Source of the DNA: Sphingomonadales bacterium | GTDB taxonomy: Bacteria > Pseudomonadota > Alphaproteobacteria > SMXS01 | NCBI GenBank assembly: GCA_022844405.1 | Contig: JALHLV010000009.1 | Coordinates: forward strand, 5,001 to 69,000 | Direction of reading: 5' to 3' | Length of the DNA stretch: 64,000 nucleotides | Shown here: one piece after another, positions 43,952-53,920 of the stretch | Position numbering within the stretch: position 1 is the first letter of the stretch | Layout of the letters: each line of letters starts with the position of its first letter | Program-made: the position numbers and the translations under genes | Notes under the pieces: generated by a model | Database searches by the model: none | Told to the model about the DNA's origin: nothing | What the model saw: only the letters and a program-made list of their open reading frames with translations

Positions 43952-45568
43952 ATGATCTACGCCGACATGCCTGTCGACGAGGCCGAGGGTGCCATTCTCG
44001 CCCACGGCCAGTTCGCCGGTTCGCGCAAGCTTCAAAAAGGCCACAGGGTCTCCGCCGCCGACATCGCCGCGCTGAAGGCGGCCGGCATCGTCTCGGTGGC
44101 CGGGTTCCGGCTCGAGCCGGGCGATGTGGGCGAGGACGAGGCCGCGGGCCGGGTCGCCGCGATCAGCGCCGGCGCGCTCATCCGGCAAAGCGCCGCGTTC
44201 ACCGGCCGCTGCAACCTGTTCGCCGAGGCCGACGGCGTGCTGGTCTATGACCGGGACAAGCTGGATCAGCTCAACCTGCTCGACGAGGCGGTGACCATCG
44301 CCGCGCTGCCGCCCTACGATCCGGTGCGCAACGGCCAGATGCTGGCGACGGTCAAGATCATCCCGTTCGCCGTGCCGCGGGATGTGCTGGCCCGCAGCAT
44401 GGACCTGCTGGCCGATGGCGACCTCTTCTCGGTCGCGCCCTACAAGGGCCTGCGGGCCGGGCTGATCGAGACGATCATTCCCGGCGGCCGGAACAAGCCG
44501 TCGGACAAGCTGGTGAAGGTGACGCGCGAACGGCTCGAAGGCGTCGGCGCCAGCCTGCTCGGGTCGGCGCAATGCTCGCACGATGCCGGCGACGTCGCGG
44601 ACAACGTCAGGCTGCAACTTGAGTCGGGCTGCGACCTCGTCCTGATCGCAGGCGCCAGCGCCACCACCGACCGGCGCGACGTGGTGCCGGCCGGCATCGT
44701 CGCGGCGGGCGGCGTGATCGACCATTTCGGCATGCCGGTCGATCCCGGCAATTTGCTGCTGCTTGGCCATATCGGCGACGTGCCGGTGATCGGCCTGCCC
44801 GGTTGCGCGCGGTCGCCGAAGGTCAACGGCTTCGACTTCGTGCTGCAGCGGCTGGCCGCCGGGCTGACGGTGACGCCGCGCGACATCATGCGCATGGGCG
44901 CGGGCGGTCTGCTGAAGGAGATCGGCGTGCGCCCCCTGCCCCGCGCCCAGGCGACCGGCGACGCGCCCACCACCGGACGGGCGCCGCGCATCGCCGCCGT
45001 GGTGCTGGCGGCAGGCATGTCGAGCCGCATGGGCGGCCGGAACAAGCTGCTGCGCGAGATCGGCGGCATGCCGATGATCCGCCGGAGCGTGGACGCGGTG
45101 CTGGCCAGCGGCGCGCGCCCGGCCACCGTGGTGACCGGCCGCGACGAAGCCGAAATCAGGGCGGCGCTCTCTGGCCTCGACGTGAGCTTCGTTCACAATC
45201 CGCATTTCGCGGCGGGCATGGCCGGCAGCCTGAAGGTGGGCATCGTTGCGGTGCCGGACGACGCCGACGGCGTCGTGGTGGCGCTGGGCGACATGCCGTT
45301 CGTCACCGCCCATCACATCGACCGGCTGATCGCCGCCTATGACGAAGATGAAGGCCGGACGATCTGCGTTCCCACCCATGACGGAAAATGGGGCAACCCG
45401 GTGTTATGGTCGCGACGCTATTTCGCGGAAATGCTGGCCATCACCGGCGACAAGGGCGCCCGCGAGCTGCTGCACACCTACGCCGACAAGCTGTGCGAGG
45501 TGCCGATGGAAGACACCGGCATCCTGCGGGACTTCGATACGCCCGAAGCGTTCGAGGAATCGGACTGA
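43952..45568 (+). CDS. MoeA-like / MocA-like fusion (molybdenum cofactor enzyme)
   Basis: A 538-residue two-part protein. Residues 1-330 resemble the molybdopterin-binding MoeA/CinA type (LKAAGIVSVAGFRLEPGDVG, IIPGGRNKPSD, GLPGCARSPKVNGFDFVL). Residues 345-530 are an NTP-transferase of MobA/MocA type, with AAVVLAAGMSSRMGGRNKLL and the metal motif VVALGDMPFV. MocA makes molybdopterin cytosine dinucleotide, the cofactor of CoxL-type enzymes, so this fusion likely supplies that cofactor to the local hydroxylases. ATG 43952 follows GGAAGACCCC. It is convergent with the second CoxL-like gene, 3 bp apart. Confidence 0.87.
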   Translation: MIYADMPVDEAEGAILAHGQFAGSRKLQKGHRVSAADIAALKAAGIVSVAGFRLEPGDVGEDEAAGRVAAISAGALIRQSAAFTGRCNLFAEADGVLVYDRDKLDQLNLLDEAVTIAALPPYDPVRNGQMLATVKIIPFAVPRDVLARSMDLLADGDLFSVAPYKGLRAGLIETIIPGGRNKPSDKLVKVTRERLEGVGASLLGSAQCSHDAGDVADNVRLQLESGCDLVLIAGASATTDRRDVVPAGIVAAGGVIDHFGMPVDPGNLLLLGHIGDVPVIGLPGCARSPKVNGFDFVLQRLAAGLTVTPRDIMRMGAGGLLKEIGVRPLPRAQATGDAPTTGRAPRIAAVVLAAGMSSRMGGRNKLLREIGGMPMIRRSVDAVLASGARPATVVTGRDEAEIRAALSGLDVSFVHNPHFAAGMAGSLKVGIVAVPDDADGVVVALGDMPFVTAHHIDRLIAAYDEDEGRTICVPTHDGKWGNPVLWSRRYFAEMLAITGDKGARELLHTYADKLCEVPMEDTGILRDFDTPEAFEESD

Positions 45569-45571
45569 TCC

Positions 45572-47872
45572 CTACCGGGCGGCGCGCAACGCCTGCCAGA
45601 CCCTGAGCGGCGTTGCCGGCATGTCGAGTTCGGTCACCCCGCGCTCGGCGAGGGCATCGAGGACCGCGTTCATGATCGCCGGACAGGCGCCGGTGGTGCC
45701 GGCCTCGCCGCAGCCCTTCACGCCATAGGGACTGGTGGTGCAGGGCACCTCGTTGTAGCTCGACTCGATGGTGCACAGATCGTCGGCGCGCGGCAGGGCG
45801 TAGTCCATGAACGAGCCGGTGATCAGCTGGCCGGTTTCCGGATCATGCAGGCTGTGCTCCATCAGCGCCTGGCCCAGACCCTGGACGATGCCGCCATGGA
45901 CCTGGCCGTCGACCACCATGGGGTTCACGATCCGGCCGAAATCGTCGACCACCAGATACCGGACGACCTCGACCTTGCCGGTGTCCGGATCGATCTCGAC
46001 CTCGCAGACATGGCAGCCGTTCGGAAAGGTCGAAATGTCGTGGTTGAAGGTAGCGCCGGAACCCAGCCCCTCGCCGTCACGGCGCGCAGCGGCGGCCGTT
46101 TCCATGATCGACAGGGACTTGTTCGAGCCGGCCGACCGGAACATGCCGTCGGAGAATTCGATGGCCTCACGCGGTTCGCCGAGCAGTTCCGCGACGAGCG
46201 TCTTGCCCTTGTCGATGACCTGATCCGCCGAGAGCCGGAATGCGCCCGCCACCATGTAGGTGGAGCGCGAGCCGGCGGTGCCGCCGCCGGTCTTCACCCG
46301 GTCGGTATCGCCCTGGACCAGCCGGATCGCCTCGAACGGCACACCGAGCTGGTCGGTGACGATCTGGGCCCAGACGGTTTCGTGGCCCTGCCCGGCCGAC
46401 ATGGTACCGGCGACGATCTCGACCGTTCCATCCTCGGGAAAGCGAATCTCGGCCGCTTCGTAGCCGAAGCCGACCGAGCTCTCGATGTAGGTAGACATGC
46501 CGATGCCCCGCAGTCTGCCGCGTGCGTGCGCCGCGGCTCGGCGCGCGGGAAAGGATGTCCAGTCCGCGAGCCGCATGGCCTCGTCCATGTTCGCCTCGAA
46601 CGCGCCGCTGTCGAAGACGAAACCCAGCGGATGGCGGTAGGGCAGCACATGCTGGCCGATGAAGTTGCGGCGCCGGATCTCGTCAGGGGCCAGCCCAAGC
46701 TCTCGCGCCGCCTTGTCCATCAGCCGCTCGATCACGTAAGCCGCCTCCGGCCGGCCTGCGCCCCGATAGGCATCGACGGGCACCGAGTTCGAATAATAGC
46801 CGGTGACGCGGACGCTGATCGCCGGGATGGCGTAGACGCCACCGGTCAATCGTGCGCCGCCCAGCGTCTGGATTCCCGGCCCGAACAGCGACACATAGCC
46901 GCCCATGTTGGCCCGGTTATGGACGCGCATGGCCGTGGCGCGGCCGTCGGCATCGAACGCGATTTCGGCATGGCTCATCACGTCCCGACCATGCAGGTCG
47001 CTCTGAAAGGCCTCCGAACGGTCGCCTGTCCACTTGACCGGCCGACGCAGCCTTTCCGCGGCGAACAGCACCAGGATGTGCTCCGGATAGATGAACTCCT
47101 TCATGCCGAAGCTGCCGCCGACGTCGGCGGTGACGATGCGCAGGGAGTCCTGGTCGATCCCCAGCACGGGAGCGATCACCCGCTGGAACAGGTTGGCGCC
47201 CTGAGTCGAGGTGCGTAGCACATGGCGCCCGCCCTCGTGCTGGCCCAGCGCGGCGCGTGGCTCGATCGGGCTGGGTGCCAGGCGGTTGTGGACCAGATCG
47301 ATGGCGGTCACATGCGCCGCCCGGGCGAAAGCGGCCTCGACCGCGGCGGCATCGCCCCCTTCCCAGTCGAAACAGATATTGCCGGGCGCGGAGTCGCGAA
47401 GGCGTGGCGCGGACTCTCGCACCGAATCGGCAAGATTCGCGGCGGCCGGCAGTTCCTCGGCGTCGACGGCGATCAGCTCGGCGGCGTCCTTCGCCTGCGC
47501 CAGGGTCTCGGCGACGATGAACGCCAGGCCATCGCCGACATGCATCGCCCGGTCGCGGACGAGGACCGCGCGGCCGGCGACGTCGAGCACCGATCCGTCC
47601 CGGTTCCGCAGCACACTGCTGATCGCGCAGGGAAGATCGCCGATGCCGGCGGCGGCAAGATCGGCTCCGGTCCAGATGCCGAGCACACCATCGGCGGCAA
47701 GAGCGGCGGAGACATCGATCGACCTGATTACGGCGTGCGCCCAGGGCGACCTCAGCACGCAGCCGAAAGCCTGCCCGGGCAGAGTCAGATCATCGGTATA
47801 GGCACCCGCGCCGGTGAGGAACCGTACGTCCTCCACCCGGCGCACCGGCTGGCCGATACCGAACTTCCGCAT
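45572..47872 (-). CDS. Form II CoxL-like molybdenum hydroxylase large subunit (2)
   Basis: A 766-residue molybdopterin-binding subunit. The signature loop is [15 protein letters not shown] (form II), with VGGSFGMKEF, SAGQGHETVWAQI and KGCGEAGTTG holding the usual cofactor ligands and catalytic Glu. Its N-terminus (MRKFGIGQPVRRVEDVRFLT) is strikingly like that of the subunit at 40449, so the two arose by duplication. It is the last gene of the leftward CoxG-S-L-M operon, 38 bp after CoxM. It may share CoxS and CoxM or replace the large subunit at 48708 under other conditions. Confidence 0.9.
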   Translation of the reverse strand: MRKFGIGQPVRRVEDVRFLTGAGAYTDDLTLPGQAFGCVLRSPWAHAVIRSIDVSAALAADGVLGIWTGADLAAAGIGDLPCAISSVLRNRDGSVLDVAGRAVLVRDRAMHVGDGLAFIVAETLAQAKDAAELIAVDAEELPAAANLADSVRESAPRLRDSAPGNICFDWEGGDAAAVEAAFARAAHVTAIDLVHNRLAPSPIEPRAALGQHEGGRHVLRTSTQGANLFQRVIAPVLGIDQDSLRIVTADVGGSFGMKEFIYPEHILVLFAAERLRRPVKWTGDRSEAFQSDLHGRDVMSHAEIAFDADGRATAMRVHNRANMGGYVSLFGPGIQTLGGARLTGGVYAIPAISVRVTGYYSNSVPVDAYRGAGRPEAAYVIERLMDKAARELGLAPDEIRRRNFIGQHVLPYRHPLGFVFDSGAFEANMDEAMRLADWTSFPARRAAAHARGRLRGIGMSTYIESSVGFGYEAAEIRFPEDGTVEIVAGTMSAGQGHETVWAQIVTDQLGVPFEAIRLVQGDTDRVKTGGGTAGSRSTYMVAGAFRLSADQVIDKGKTLVAELLGEPREAIEFSDGMFRSAGSNKSLSIMETAAAARRDGEGLGSGATFNHDISTFPNGCHVCEVEIDPDTGKVEVVRYLVVDDFGRIVNPMVVDGQVHGGIVQGLGQALMEHSLHDPETGQLITGSFMDYALPRADDLCTIESSYNEVPCTTSPYGVKGCGEAGTTGACPAIMNAVLDALAERGVTELDMPATPLRVWQALRAAR

Positions 47873-47910
47873 GCTGCCTCCCTCGCGGCGTCCGGGAAGC
47901 GGCGGGAGAG

Positions 47911-48705
47911 CTATGCGATCTCCGCCACCGCCCGCTTCGCGCCGACGACGACCAGGCTGGCCCGGTATTCGGCCGAGGCGTGGATATCCTCGTTCAGGCC
48001 GTCGGCCTTCTGGCTGATGCCGGACAGCGCGTCGGCGCTGAAGTTGCCCGACAGCGCGCGTTCCATGTCGGGCTGGCGGAACACGCAGGGTCCGGCGCCG
48101 GTCACGGCGACGCGGATGCCGCCCGCGGTCTTGGCCACCATCACGCCGACCACCGCGTAGCGCGACGCCGGATTGGGGAACTTGAAATAGGCCGCCTTCT
48201 GCGGCACGGGAAAGCGCACGGCGGTGACGATCTCACCGTCGTCCAGCGCGGTCTCGAACATGCCGGTGAAGAAGTCGTCGCCGGCGATCTCGCGCTTGTT
48301 GGTCACCACCGTGGCACCCAGGCCGACGACCGCCGCCGGATAGTCGGCCGCCGGGTCGTTGTTGGCGATGGAGCCGCCGATGGTGCCGCGGTTGCGCACG
48401 GCCGGATCGCCGATCAGGCCCGCCAGCTTCGCCAGCGCCGGGATCGCCTGCTTCACCTCGGCCGAGGCCGCCACGTCGGCATGCCGCGTCATGGCGCCGA
48501 TGGTGACCGTGCCGCCCGCTACCGTGATGCCGTTGAGCCCGGCGATCTCGTTGAGGTCGATCAGGTCGCTGGGCTGGGCCAGCCGCTGCTTCATGGTGGG
48601 CAGCAGGGTCATGCCGCCGGCCAGCAGCTTGGCATCGCCGCTCTCGGCCAGCTTGGCGGCCGCCGCGTCGACGCTTCCGGCCCGGTGATAGGTGAAGTTG
48701 TACAT
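47911..48705 (-). CDS. CoxM-like FAD-binding subunit
   Basis: A 264-residue medium subunit of the xanthine dehydrogenase family. The FAD sites are LLAGGMTLLPTMKQ near residue 30 and GTIGGSIANNDPAADYPA near residue 100. GGGAG precedes ATG 48705, giving MYNFTYHRAGSVDAA, the family start; the frame is open upstream into the CoxL-like stop but without similarity. It passes electrons from the iron-sulphur subunit to an acceptor. It starts 2 bp after the CoxL-like stop at 48708. Confidence 0.92.
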   Translation of the reverse strand: MYNFTYHRAGSVDAAAAKLAESGDAKLLAGGMTLLPTMKQRLAQPSDLIDLNEIAGLNGITVAGGTVTIGAMTRHADVAASAEVKQAIPALAKLAGLIGDPAVRNRGTIGGSIANNDPAADYPAAVVGLGATVVTNKREIAGDDFFTGMFETALDDGEIVTAVRFPVPQKAAYFKFPNPASRYAVVGVMVAKTAGGIRVAVTGAGPCVFRQPDMERALSGNFSADALSGISQKADGLNEDIHASAEYRASLVVVGAKRAVAEIA

Positions 48706-48707
48706 TC

Positions 48708-51080
48708 TCAGCTCCCTTTGGCGGCCGCGCTCCCGGCCTGCAATGCGGTCCATACTTTAAGCGGTGTGGCGGGCATGTCGAGTGTCCGAACACCGATGGC
48801 GTCGGTAATGGCGTTGATCACAGCGGGCGGCGAGCCGATGGCGCCCGCCTCGCCGCAGCCCTTCGCGCCCAGCGGATTGTGGGTGCAGTCGGTGCGCACC
48901 ACGTCCAGGTCGAAATTCACCAGGTCGTCGGCGCGCGGCATGGCGTAATCCATCATGGAGCCGGTCAGCAACTGCCCGCTCTCCCGGTCGTAGCGGCAGG
49001 CTTCCAGCATGGCCTGGCCGATGCCCTGGGCAATGCCGCCATGCACCTGGCCCTCGACGATCATCGGGTTGATGACCTGGCCGAAATCGTCAACGGCGGT
49101 GAACTTGACGATTCGGGTGACGCCGGTGTCCGGGTCCACCTCGACCTCGCAGACATAGGCGCCGGCCGGATAGGTGAAGTTCTGCGGATCGTAGAACGCG
49201 GTCTCCTGCAGGCCCGGCTCCAGTTCCTCCAGTGGATAGTGATGCGGCACATAGGCGGCGAAGGCGATCTCGCCGAAGCTCTTGGCCTTGTTGGTGTTCC
49301 TCACGCGAAAGACGCCGTCCTCGAAATCGATGTCCTCGGGCTTGGATTCCAGCAGGTACGCCGCGATCTTCCGCCCCTTGGCGATGATCTTGTCGCTGGC
49401 CTTCATCAGCGCCGAACCGCCCACGGCCAGCGAGCGCGAGCCGTAGGTGCCCAGGCCGAACTGGCCCTGCGACGTGTCGCCATGCACCACCTCGATCTGG
49501 TCGAGACCGATGCCCAGCCGACTCGACACCACCTGCGCGAAGGTGGTTTCGTGGCCCTGGCCGTGGCTGTGGGTGCCGGTGAAGACGGTGACATTGCCGG
49601 TGGGGTTGACCCGGATCTCGGCGGACTCGTAGAGGCCGACACCCGCGCCGAGCTGGCCCGCGAGGCGCGACGGCGCCAGGCCGCAGGCCTCGATGTAACA
49701 GGACAGGCCGATGCCGCGGAGTTTCCCGCGCGCCTTCGCCGCCGCCCTGCGCGCCGGAAAGCCGGCATAGTCCGACAGCGCCAGCGCCTTGTCGAGGCAC
49801 GCCTGGTAGTCGCCCGTATCGTAGACCAGCGCCACCGGCGTGGCGTAGGGAAAGGCGTCCTTGGGTATCATGTTCTTTCGCCGCAGCTCCGCCGGGTCCA
49901 TGCCCAGCTCGCGCGCCGCCGTCTCGACGATGCGCTCCAGCAGGAACGTGGCCTCCGGCCTGCCCGCGCCGCGATAGGCATCGACCGGCGTGGTGTTGGT
50001 GAACACCGAGCGCACCTCGACGAAGATCGCCGGCGTGGTGTACTGGCCGGCCAGCAGCGTGCCGTAGAGATAGGTCGGGATCGACGACGAGAACGTCGAC
50101 ATGTAGGCGCCCAGATTGGCGACGGTCGACACCTTCAGGCCAAGGAATTTTCCACCCGCATCGAGCGCCAGCCGAGCCTTCGTCACATGGTCGCGCCCGT
50201 GCGCGTCGTTGAGGAAGGCTTCCGAGCGGTCCGCCGTCCACTTCACCGGCCGGCGCAGCTTCTTCGACGCCCAGCCGCAGACCGTCTCCTCGGAATAGAT
50301 AAAGATCTTCGAGCCGAAGCCGCCGCCTACGTCGGGCGACACCACCCGCAGCTTGTGCTCCGGCGCCAGGCCGACGAACGCCGACAGCACGAGGCGCGCC
50401 AGATGCGGATTCTGGCTGGTGGTGTAAAGCGTCAGCATGTCGGTGCCGGCGTCGTAGTCGCCCAGCGCCGCGCGCGTCTCGATGGCGTTGGGGATCAGCC
50501 GGTTGTTGACGATGTCGAGCTCGACAACGTGCGCCGCCGACGCCAGCGCCGCATCGGTGGCCGCCTCGTCGCCGAGCGTCCAGTCGTAGCAGAGATTGTT
50601 CGCGATCCCGTCATGGATCGGCGCGACGCCCTGCGCCGAGGCGGTGTCCACATTGGCGGGCAACTCCTCGAAATCCGGATCGAGCAGGTCGGCGCCTGCC
50701 TGCGCCGCCTCGCGGGTCTCGCCGATCACCACGGCATAAGGCTCGCCCACATAGCGCACGGTGCCCTGCGACAGCGCCGGATGGGGCGGCTGCTTCATCG
50801 GCGATCCGTCGCGGGAATGGATCAGCCAGCCGCAGGGCAGCGGACCGATGCCGTCGGCGGCCAGGTCGGCGCCGGTCAGCACCGCGACCACGCCGGGCGA
50901 GGCTTCCGCCTTAGTGATGTCCAACGATCCGATGCGGGCATGGGCATGGGGCGAACGCGCGAACACCGCATGGAGCTGGCCGGGACGGTTGATGTCGTCG
51001 GTGTAGCGCCCGCGCCCGGTGATGAACCGCACGTCTTCCTTGCGCCTGACCCGCGCGCCGATTCCGGTCTGTACCGTCAT
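48708..51080 (-). CDS. Form II CoxL-like molybdenum hydroxylase large subunit (3)
   Basis: A 790-residue molybdopterin-binding subunit, flanked by CoxS and CoxM as in complete heterotrimeric hydroxylases. The loop is [14 protein letters not shown] (form II), not the AYRCSFR of true CO dehydrogenase. [20 protein letters not shown] and [10 protein letters not shown] are present. It diverges from the other two large subunits ([20 protein letters not shown] insertion). Likely oxidises an N-heterocycle, aldehyde or similar compound. The start at 51080 gives [19 protein letters not shown]. Confidence 0.92.
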   Translation of the reverse strand: MTVQTGIGARVRRKEDVRFITGRGRYTDDINRPGQLHAVFARSPHAHARIGSLDITKAEASPGVVAVLTGADLAADGIGPLPCGWLIHSRDGSPMKQPPHPALSQGTVRYVGEPYAVVIGETREAAQAGADLLDPDFEELPANVDTASAQGVAPIHDGIANNLCYDWTLGDEAATDAALASAAHVVELDIVNNRLIPNAIETRAALGDYDAGTDMLTLYTTSQNPHLARLVLSAFVGLAPEHKLRVVSPDVGGGFGSKIFIYSEETVCGWASKKLRRPVKWTADRSEAFLNDAHGRDHVTKARLALDAGGKFLGLKVSTVANLGAYMSTFSSSIPTYLYGTLLAGQYTTPAIFVEVRSVFTNTTPVDAYRGAGRPEATFLLERIVETAARELGMDPAELRRKNMIPKDAFPYATPVALVYDTGDYQACLDKALALSDYAGFPARRAAAKARGKLRGIGLSCYIEACGLAPSRLAGQLGAGVGLYESAEIRVNPTGNVTVFTGTHSHGQGHETTFAQVVSSRLGIGLDQIEVVHGDTSQGQFGLGTYGSRSLAVGGSALMKASDKIIAKGRKIAAYLLESKPEDIDFEDGVFRVRNTNKAKSFGEIAFAAYVPHHYPLEELEPGLQETAFYDPQNFTYPAGAYVCEVEVDPDTGVTRIVKFTAVDDFGQVINPMIVEGQVHGGIAQGIGQAMLEACRYDRESGQLLTGSMMDYAMPRADDLVNFDLDVVRTDCTHNPLGAKGCGEAGAIGSPPAVINAITDAIGVRTLDMPATPLKVWTALQAGSAAAKGS

Positions 51081-51150
51081 CGCCCGCTCCCCGTTTGAGT
51101 CTTCGGCCCAGTTTCAGGCTTCGGCGAAACTCCGGTTCGCCGTCCGGTGC

Positions 51151-51621
<471 letters not shown>

Positions 51622-51659
51622 ACTGTCCCCGAATTCCCTGAGAAAGTCCCCGAATCCCG

Positions 51660-52256
51660 TCACGTTACCAGAAAGTATATCACCAGAATCGCGGCGATCA
51701 CGAGGATGCCGATGGTGAGCGGCGAGGCCCAGCTTTTCTTCGCCGCGGGCGGCGCCGGGACCGCGGGCGCGACCTCGGCAGCCGGCGCCGGCTGCGACTG
51801 GGATTGAACCTGCGGCGCGCCGCCAACGATCTGCGTGAAGGTGCCGAAGAACTCGTCGGCCATCTTCCTCACGGTGCCCGCGACCAGCCGCGCGCCGACC
51901 TGAGCCAGCTTGCCGCCGACCTGCGCCTCGACCGCATAGGTCAGCAGCGTGCCGTCGCCGTCGTCCGCCAACGCCACTCTGGCGGTTCCCTTGGCGAAGC
52001 CGGCCACGCCGCCCTTGCCTTCGCCGCGGATGGTGTAGCCGTTGGGCGGGTCGATGTCCTCGAGCGTCACGTCGCCGGTGAACCTGGCGCTGACCGGCCC
52101 GACCTTGGCCTGGACCACCGCCGACAGGGCGGTATCGGACGTCTTCTGGATCGATTCACAGCCCGGAATGCACCGCCCAAGCGTCTCCGGATCGTTGAGC
52201 GCTTCCCACACCCGTTGGCGCGGTGCCGGGATGCGGTATTCGCCGTTCATATCCAT
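51660..52256 (-). CDS. CoxG-family SRPBCC protein with C-terminal anchor
   Basis: A 198-residue protein: an SRPBCC (START-like) domain at residues 1-145 with [21 protein letters not shown], the CoxG hallmark, then a Pro/Ala linker and a C-terminal membrane helix ([20 protein letters not shown]). CoxG is thought to tether the hydroxylase to the membrane so electrons can enter the respiratory chain. ATG 52256 gives [10 protein letters not shown]. It is the first gene of the leftward operon and divergent from the TetR gene over 276 bp. Confidence 0.9.
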   Translation of the reverse strand: MDMNGEYRIPAPRQRVWEALNDPETLGRCIPGCESIQKTSDTALSAVVQAKVGPVSARFTGDVTLEDIDPPNGYTIRGEGKGGVAGFAKGTARVALADDGDGTLLTYAVEAQVGGKLAQVGARLVAGTVRKMADEFFGTFTQIVGGAPQVQSQSQPAPAAEVAPAVPAPPAAKKSWASPLTIGILVIAAILVIYFLVT

Positions 52257-52485
52257 GCCGGAATGCTCTCCAATGACATGCGCCGGGCCGCGTCGCGCCG
52301 CCATCGTGGGAAACTAGAGCCTCGGACATTGATGTCCAAGAGTTTTGTTCTGGGTCCTGCACCGCCGCCCCCGCACATTAACCGTGCTGTCATGCGTGAC
52401 GGCGATACTTCAACACAGCCATGCGCATGGACCGGCATGTTTTGCTGGTCGAGCGCACCGGAAAAAGCTACATTCTCGTTAGATT

Positions 52486-52500
52486 GTCTTTTTTAGACAT
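52486..52500. promoter_or_regulatory. Palindrome TGTCT-ttttt-AGACA, candidate TetR operator
   Basis: Perfect 5-bp arms around a T5 spacer, 33 bp before the TetR start at 52533, in the most AT-rich part of the CoxG/TetR gap. Position suggests control of the regulator itself and possibly the cox-like operon. Inferred from symmetry only. Confidence 0.45.
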
Positions 52501-52532
52501 TCCTGACGGATTTGTTTGAATGGAGGGCCCAG

Positions 52533-53207
52533 GTGCCCGTGATGAGACGAGCCCGCCGGCGCGACCTTGATCTGGACAATGGCCAGTCGGCCACCCTGGG
52601 TTGGCAAGCGCAAAAGAGCGCAGCGACCCAACGCCGTGTCCTGGAAGCCGCGATCGCATGTTTCATCGAAGTGGGCTACGCCCGGACGACGACGACGCTG
52701 ATCGCCGACCGCGCCGGTCTGTCGCGCGGCGCCATGCTGCATCATTTCCCGTCCAGGAACGAGGTGGTGAAGGCGGCGATCGACTATTTGCACACCAAAC
52801 GTCTGCGGGCCTTCCGCAAGGCCATCGCGGCGATCCAGCCGGGCAACGACCGGCTGCGCAGGGTGCTGCGAGTCTACTGGGCCGACGTCATCCACCCGCT
52901 GTTCTTCGCCTTCGTCGACCTGAAGGTAAACGCCCGCACCGATCCGGAACTGGCCGATATCCTCGACCCGGCCCAGGCCGCGTTCGACGGGGAGTGGACC
53001 GGCACGGCCCGCGAGCTGTTCCCAGACTGGCATGACGAACCCGAACGCCTGGAGATGGCGCTGGACCTGCTGCAGTACACGCTCGACGGCATGGCCCTGA
53101 ACCTGGCAGACCGCCGCCCGAACGAACACAGCGAGCGGATGCTGGACTATCTCGAGACCCGGCTTCGCGAGTTGCGCCCGGTGATGGCGCCCCGCGCCGC
53201 GGAATGA
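52533..53207 (+). CDS. TetR-family regulator
   Basis: A 224-residue TetR-type regulator. The DNA-binding domain at about residues 30-80 contains RRVLEAAIACFIEVGYARTT and DRAGLSRGAMLHHFPSRNEV. GGAGGG five bases upstream selects GTG 52533; ATG 52542 is too far from it. The C-terminal half is helical with unknown ligand. It is divergent from the cox-like operon and is the natural candidate for its regulator. It resembles the TetR at 27718 in the helix-turn-helix. Confidence 0.88.
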   Translation: MPVMRRARRRDLDLDNGQSATLGWQAQKSAATQRRVLEAAIACFIEVGYARTTTTLIADRAGLSRGAMLHHFPSRNEVVKAAIDYLHTKRLRAFRKAIAAIQPGNDRLRRVLRVYWADVIHPLFFAFVDLKVNARTDPELADILDPAQAAFDGEWTGTARELFPDWHDEPERLEMALDLLQYTLDGMALNLADRRPNEHSERMLDYLETRLRELRPVMAPRAAE

Positions 53208-53222
53208 CGTCCTGGCGGCGGG

Positions 53223-53825
53223 TCACACCCCTGCCGCGTCGATTGCCTGGGCCCGCTGCCACGCGGGCCTTTGCATGCAGCGGTCCAGGTATTCGACGAA
53301 CACCGGCCGCTTGTCGATAATGTTGAACAGTCTCACGCCGAAGTGCAGGTCCGTGCCGATCATCACGTCGGCGGCGCTGAAGCGGTCGCCCAGCACCCAC
53401 GGCCCTTGCCTCAGCCAATCCTCCAGCACGTCCATCACCCGGTCGAAGCTGCCCCATCCCGCCTGCAGGGTCGGGATCTGAATATTGCCGAACTTTTCGG
53501 CGAACGCGCCTTCGATGCAGCCGGCGGCGAAGAACAGGGCGTGCAGATAGCGGGCGCGCTGCGGGCTGCCAACCGGCGGCGCCAGGTTCGCGCCAGCCGC
53601 CTTCTCGGCCATGTAGGCACAGATGGCGCCGGACTCGGCCATGCTGACGTCACCATCGGACAGCGCCGGAACCTTCATCATCGGATTGATCTTCGCGTAA
53701 TCCGCCTTGGACTGGTCGCCGGAGCGGATATCGACGAGCACCCGTTCATAGGGCAGCCCGGCTTCTTCCATCATCCACAGCGCCCGCACCGCGCGGCTCT
53801 GCGGAGCCCAGTAGAGTTTAAGCAT
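53223..53825 (-). CDS. Glutathione S-transferase family protein
   Basis: A 200-residue full-length GST: thioredoxin-like N-terminal domain (LYWAPQSRAVRALWMMEEAG, with Ser in the active-site loop, and MAESGAICAYMAEK, the glutathione-binding Glu-Ser) and helical C-terminal domain with WVLGDRFSAADVMIGTDL. AAAGGAAA precedes ATG 53825. The substrate is unknown. It is convergent with the TetR gene, 15 bp apart. It is complete, unlike the remnant at 21450. Confidence 0.92.
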   Translation of the reverse strand: MLKLYWAPQSRAVRALWMMEEAGLPYERVLVDIRSGDQSKADYAKINPMMKVPALSDGDVSMAESGAICAYMAEKAAGANLAPPVGSPQRARYLHALFFAAGCIEGAFAEKFGNIQIPTLQAGWGSFDRVMDVLEDWLRQGPWVLGDRFSAADVMIGTDLHFGVRLFNIIDKRPVFVEYLDRCMQRPAWQRAQAIDAAGV

Positions 53826-53920
53826 CGCGTTTTCCTTTCGCCCCACCCGAATCGGAACATAACAGGAACATATCTCCCTGTCATCTCGCGCGTCTGCAGG
53901 GTCGCGGGTCAATGATGCGT

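Noticed and set aside
48708-51080. Aerobic carbon monoxide dehydrogenase
   Set aside because: All three large subunits have the form II loop AYRGAGR, not AYRCSFR, so CO oxidation is not supported.
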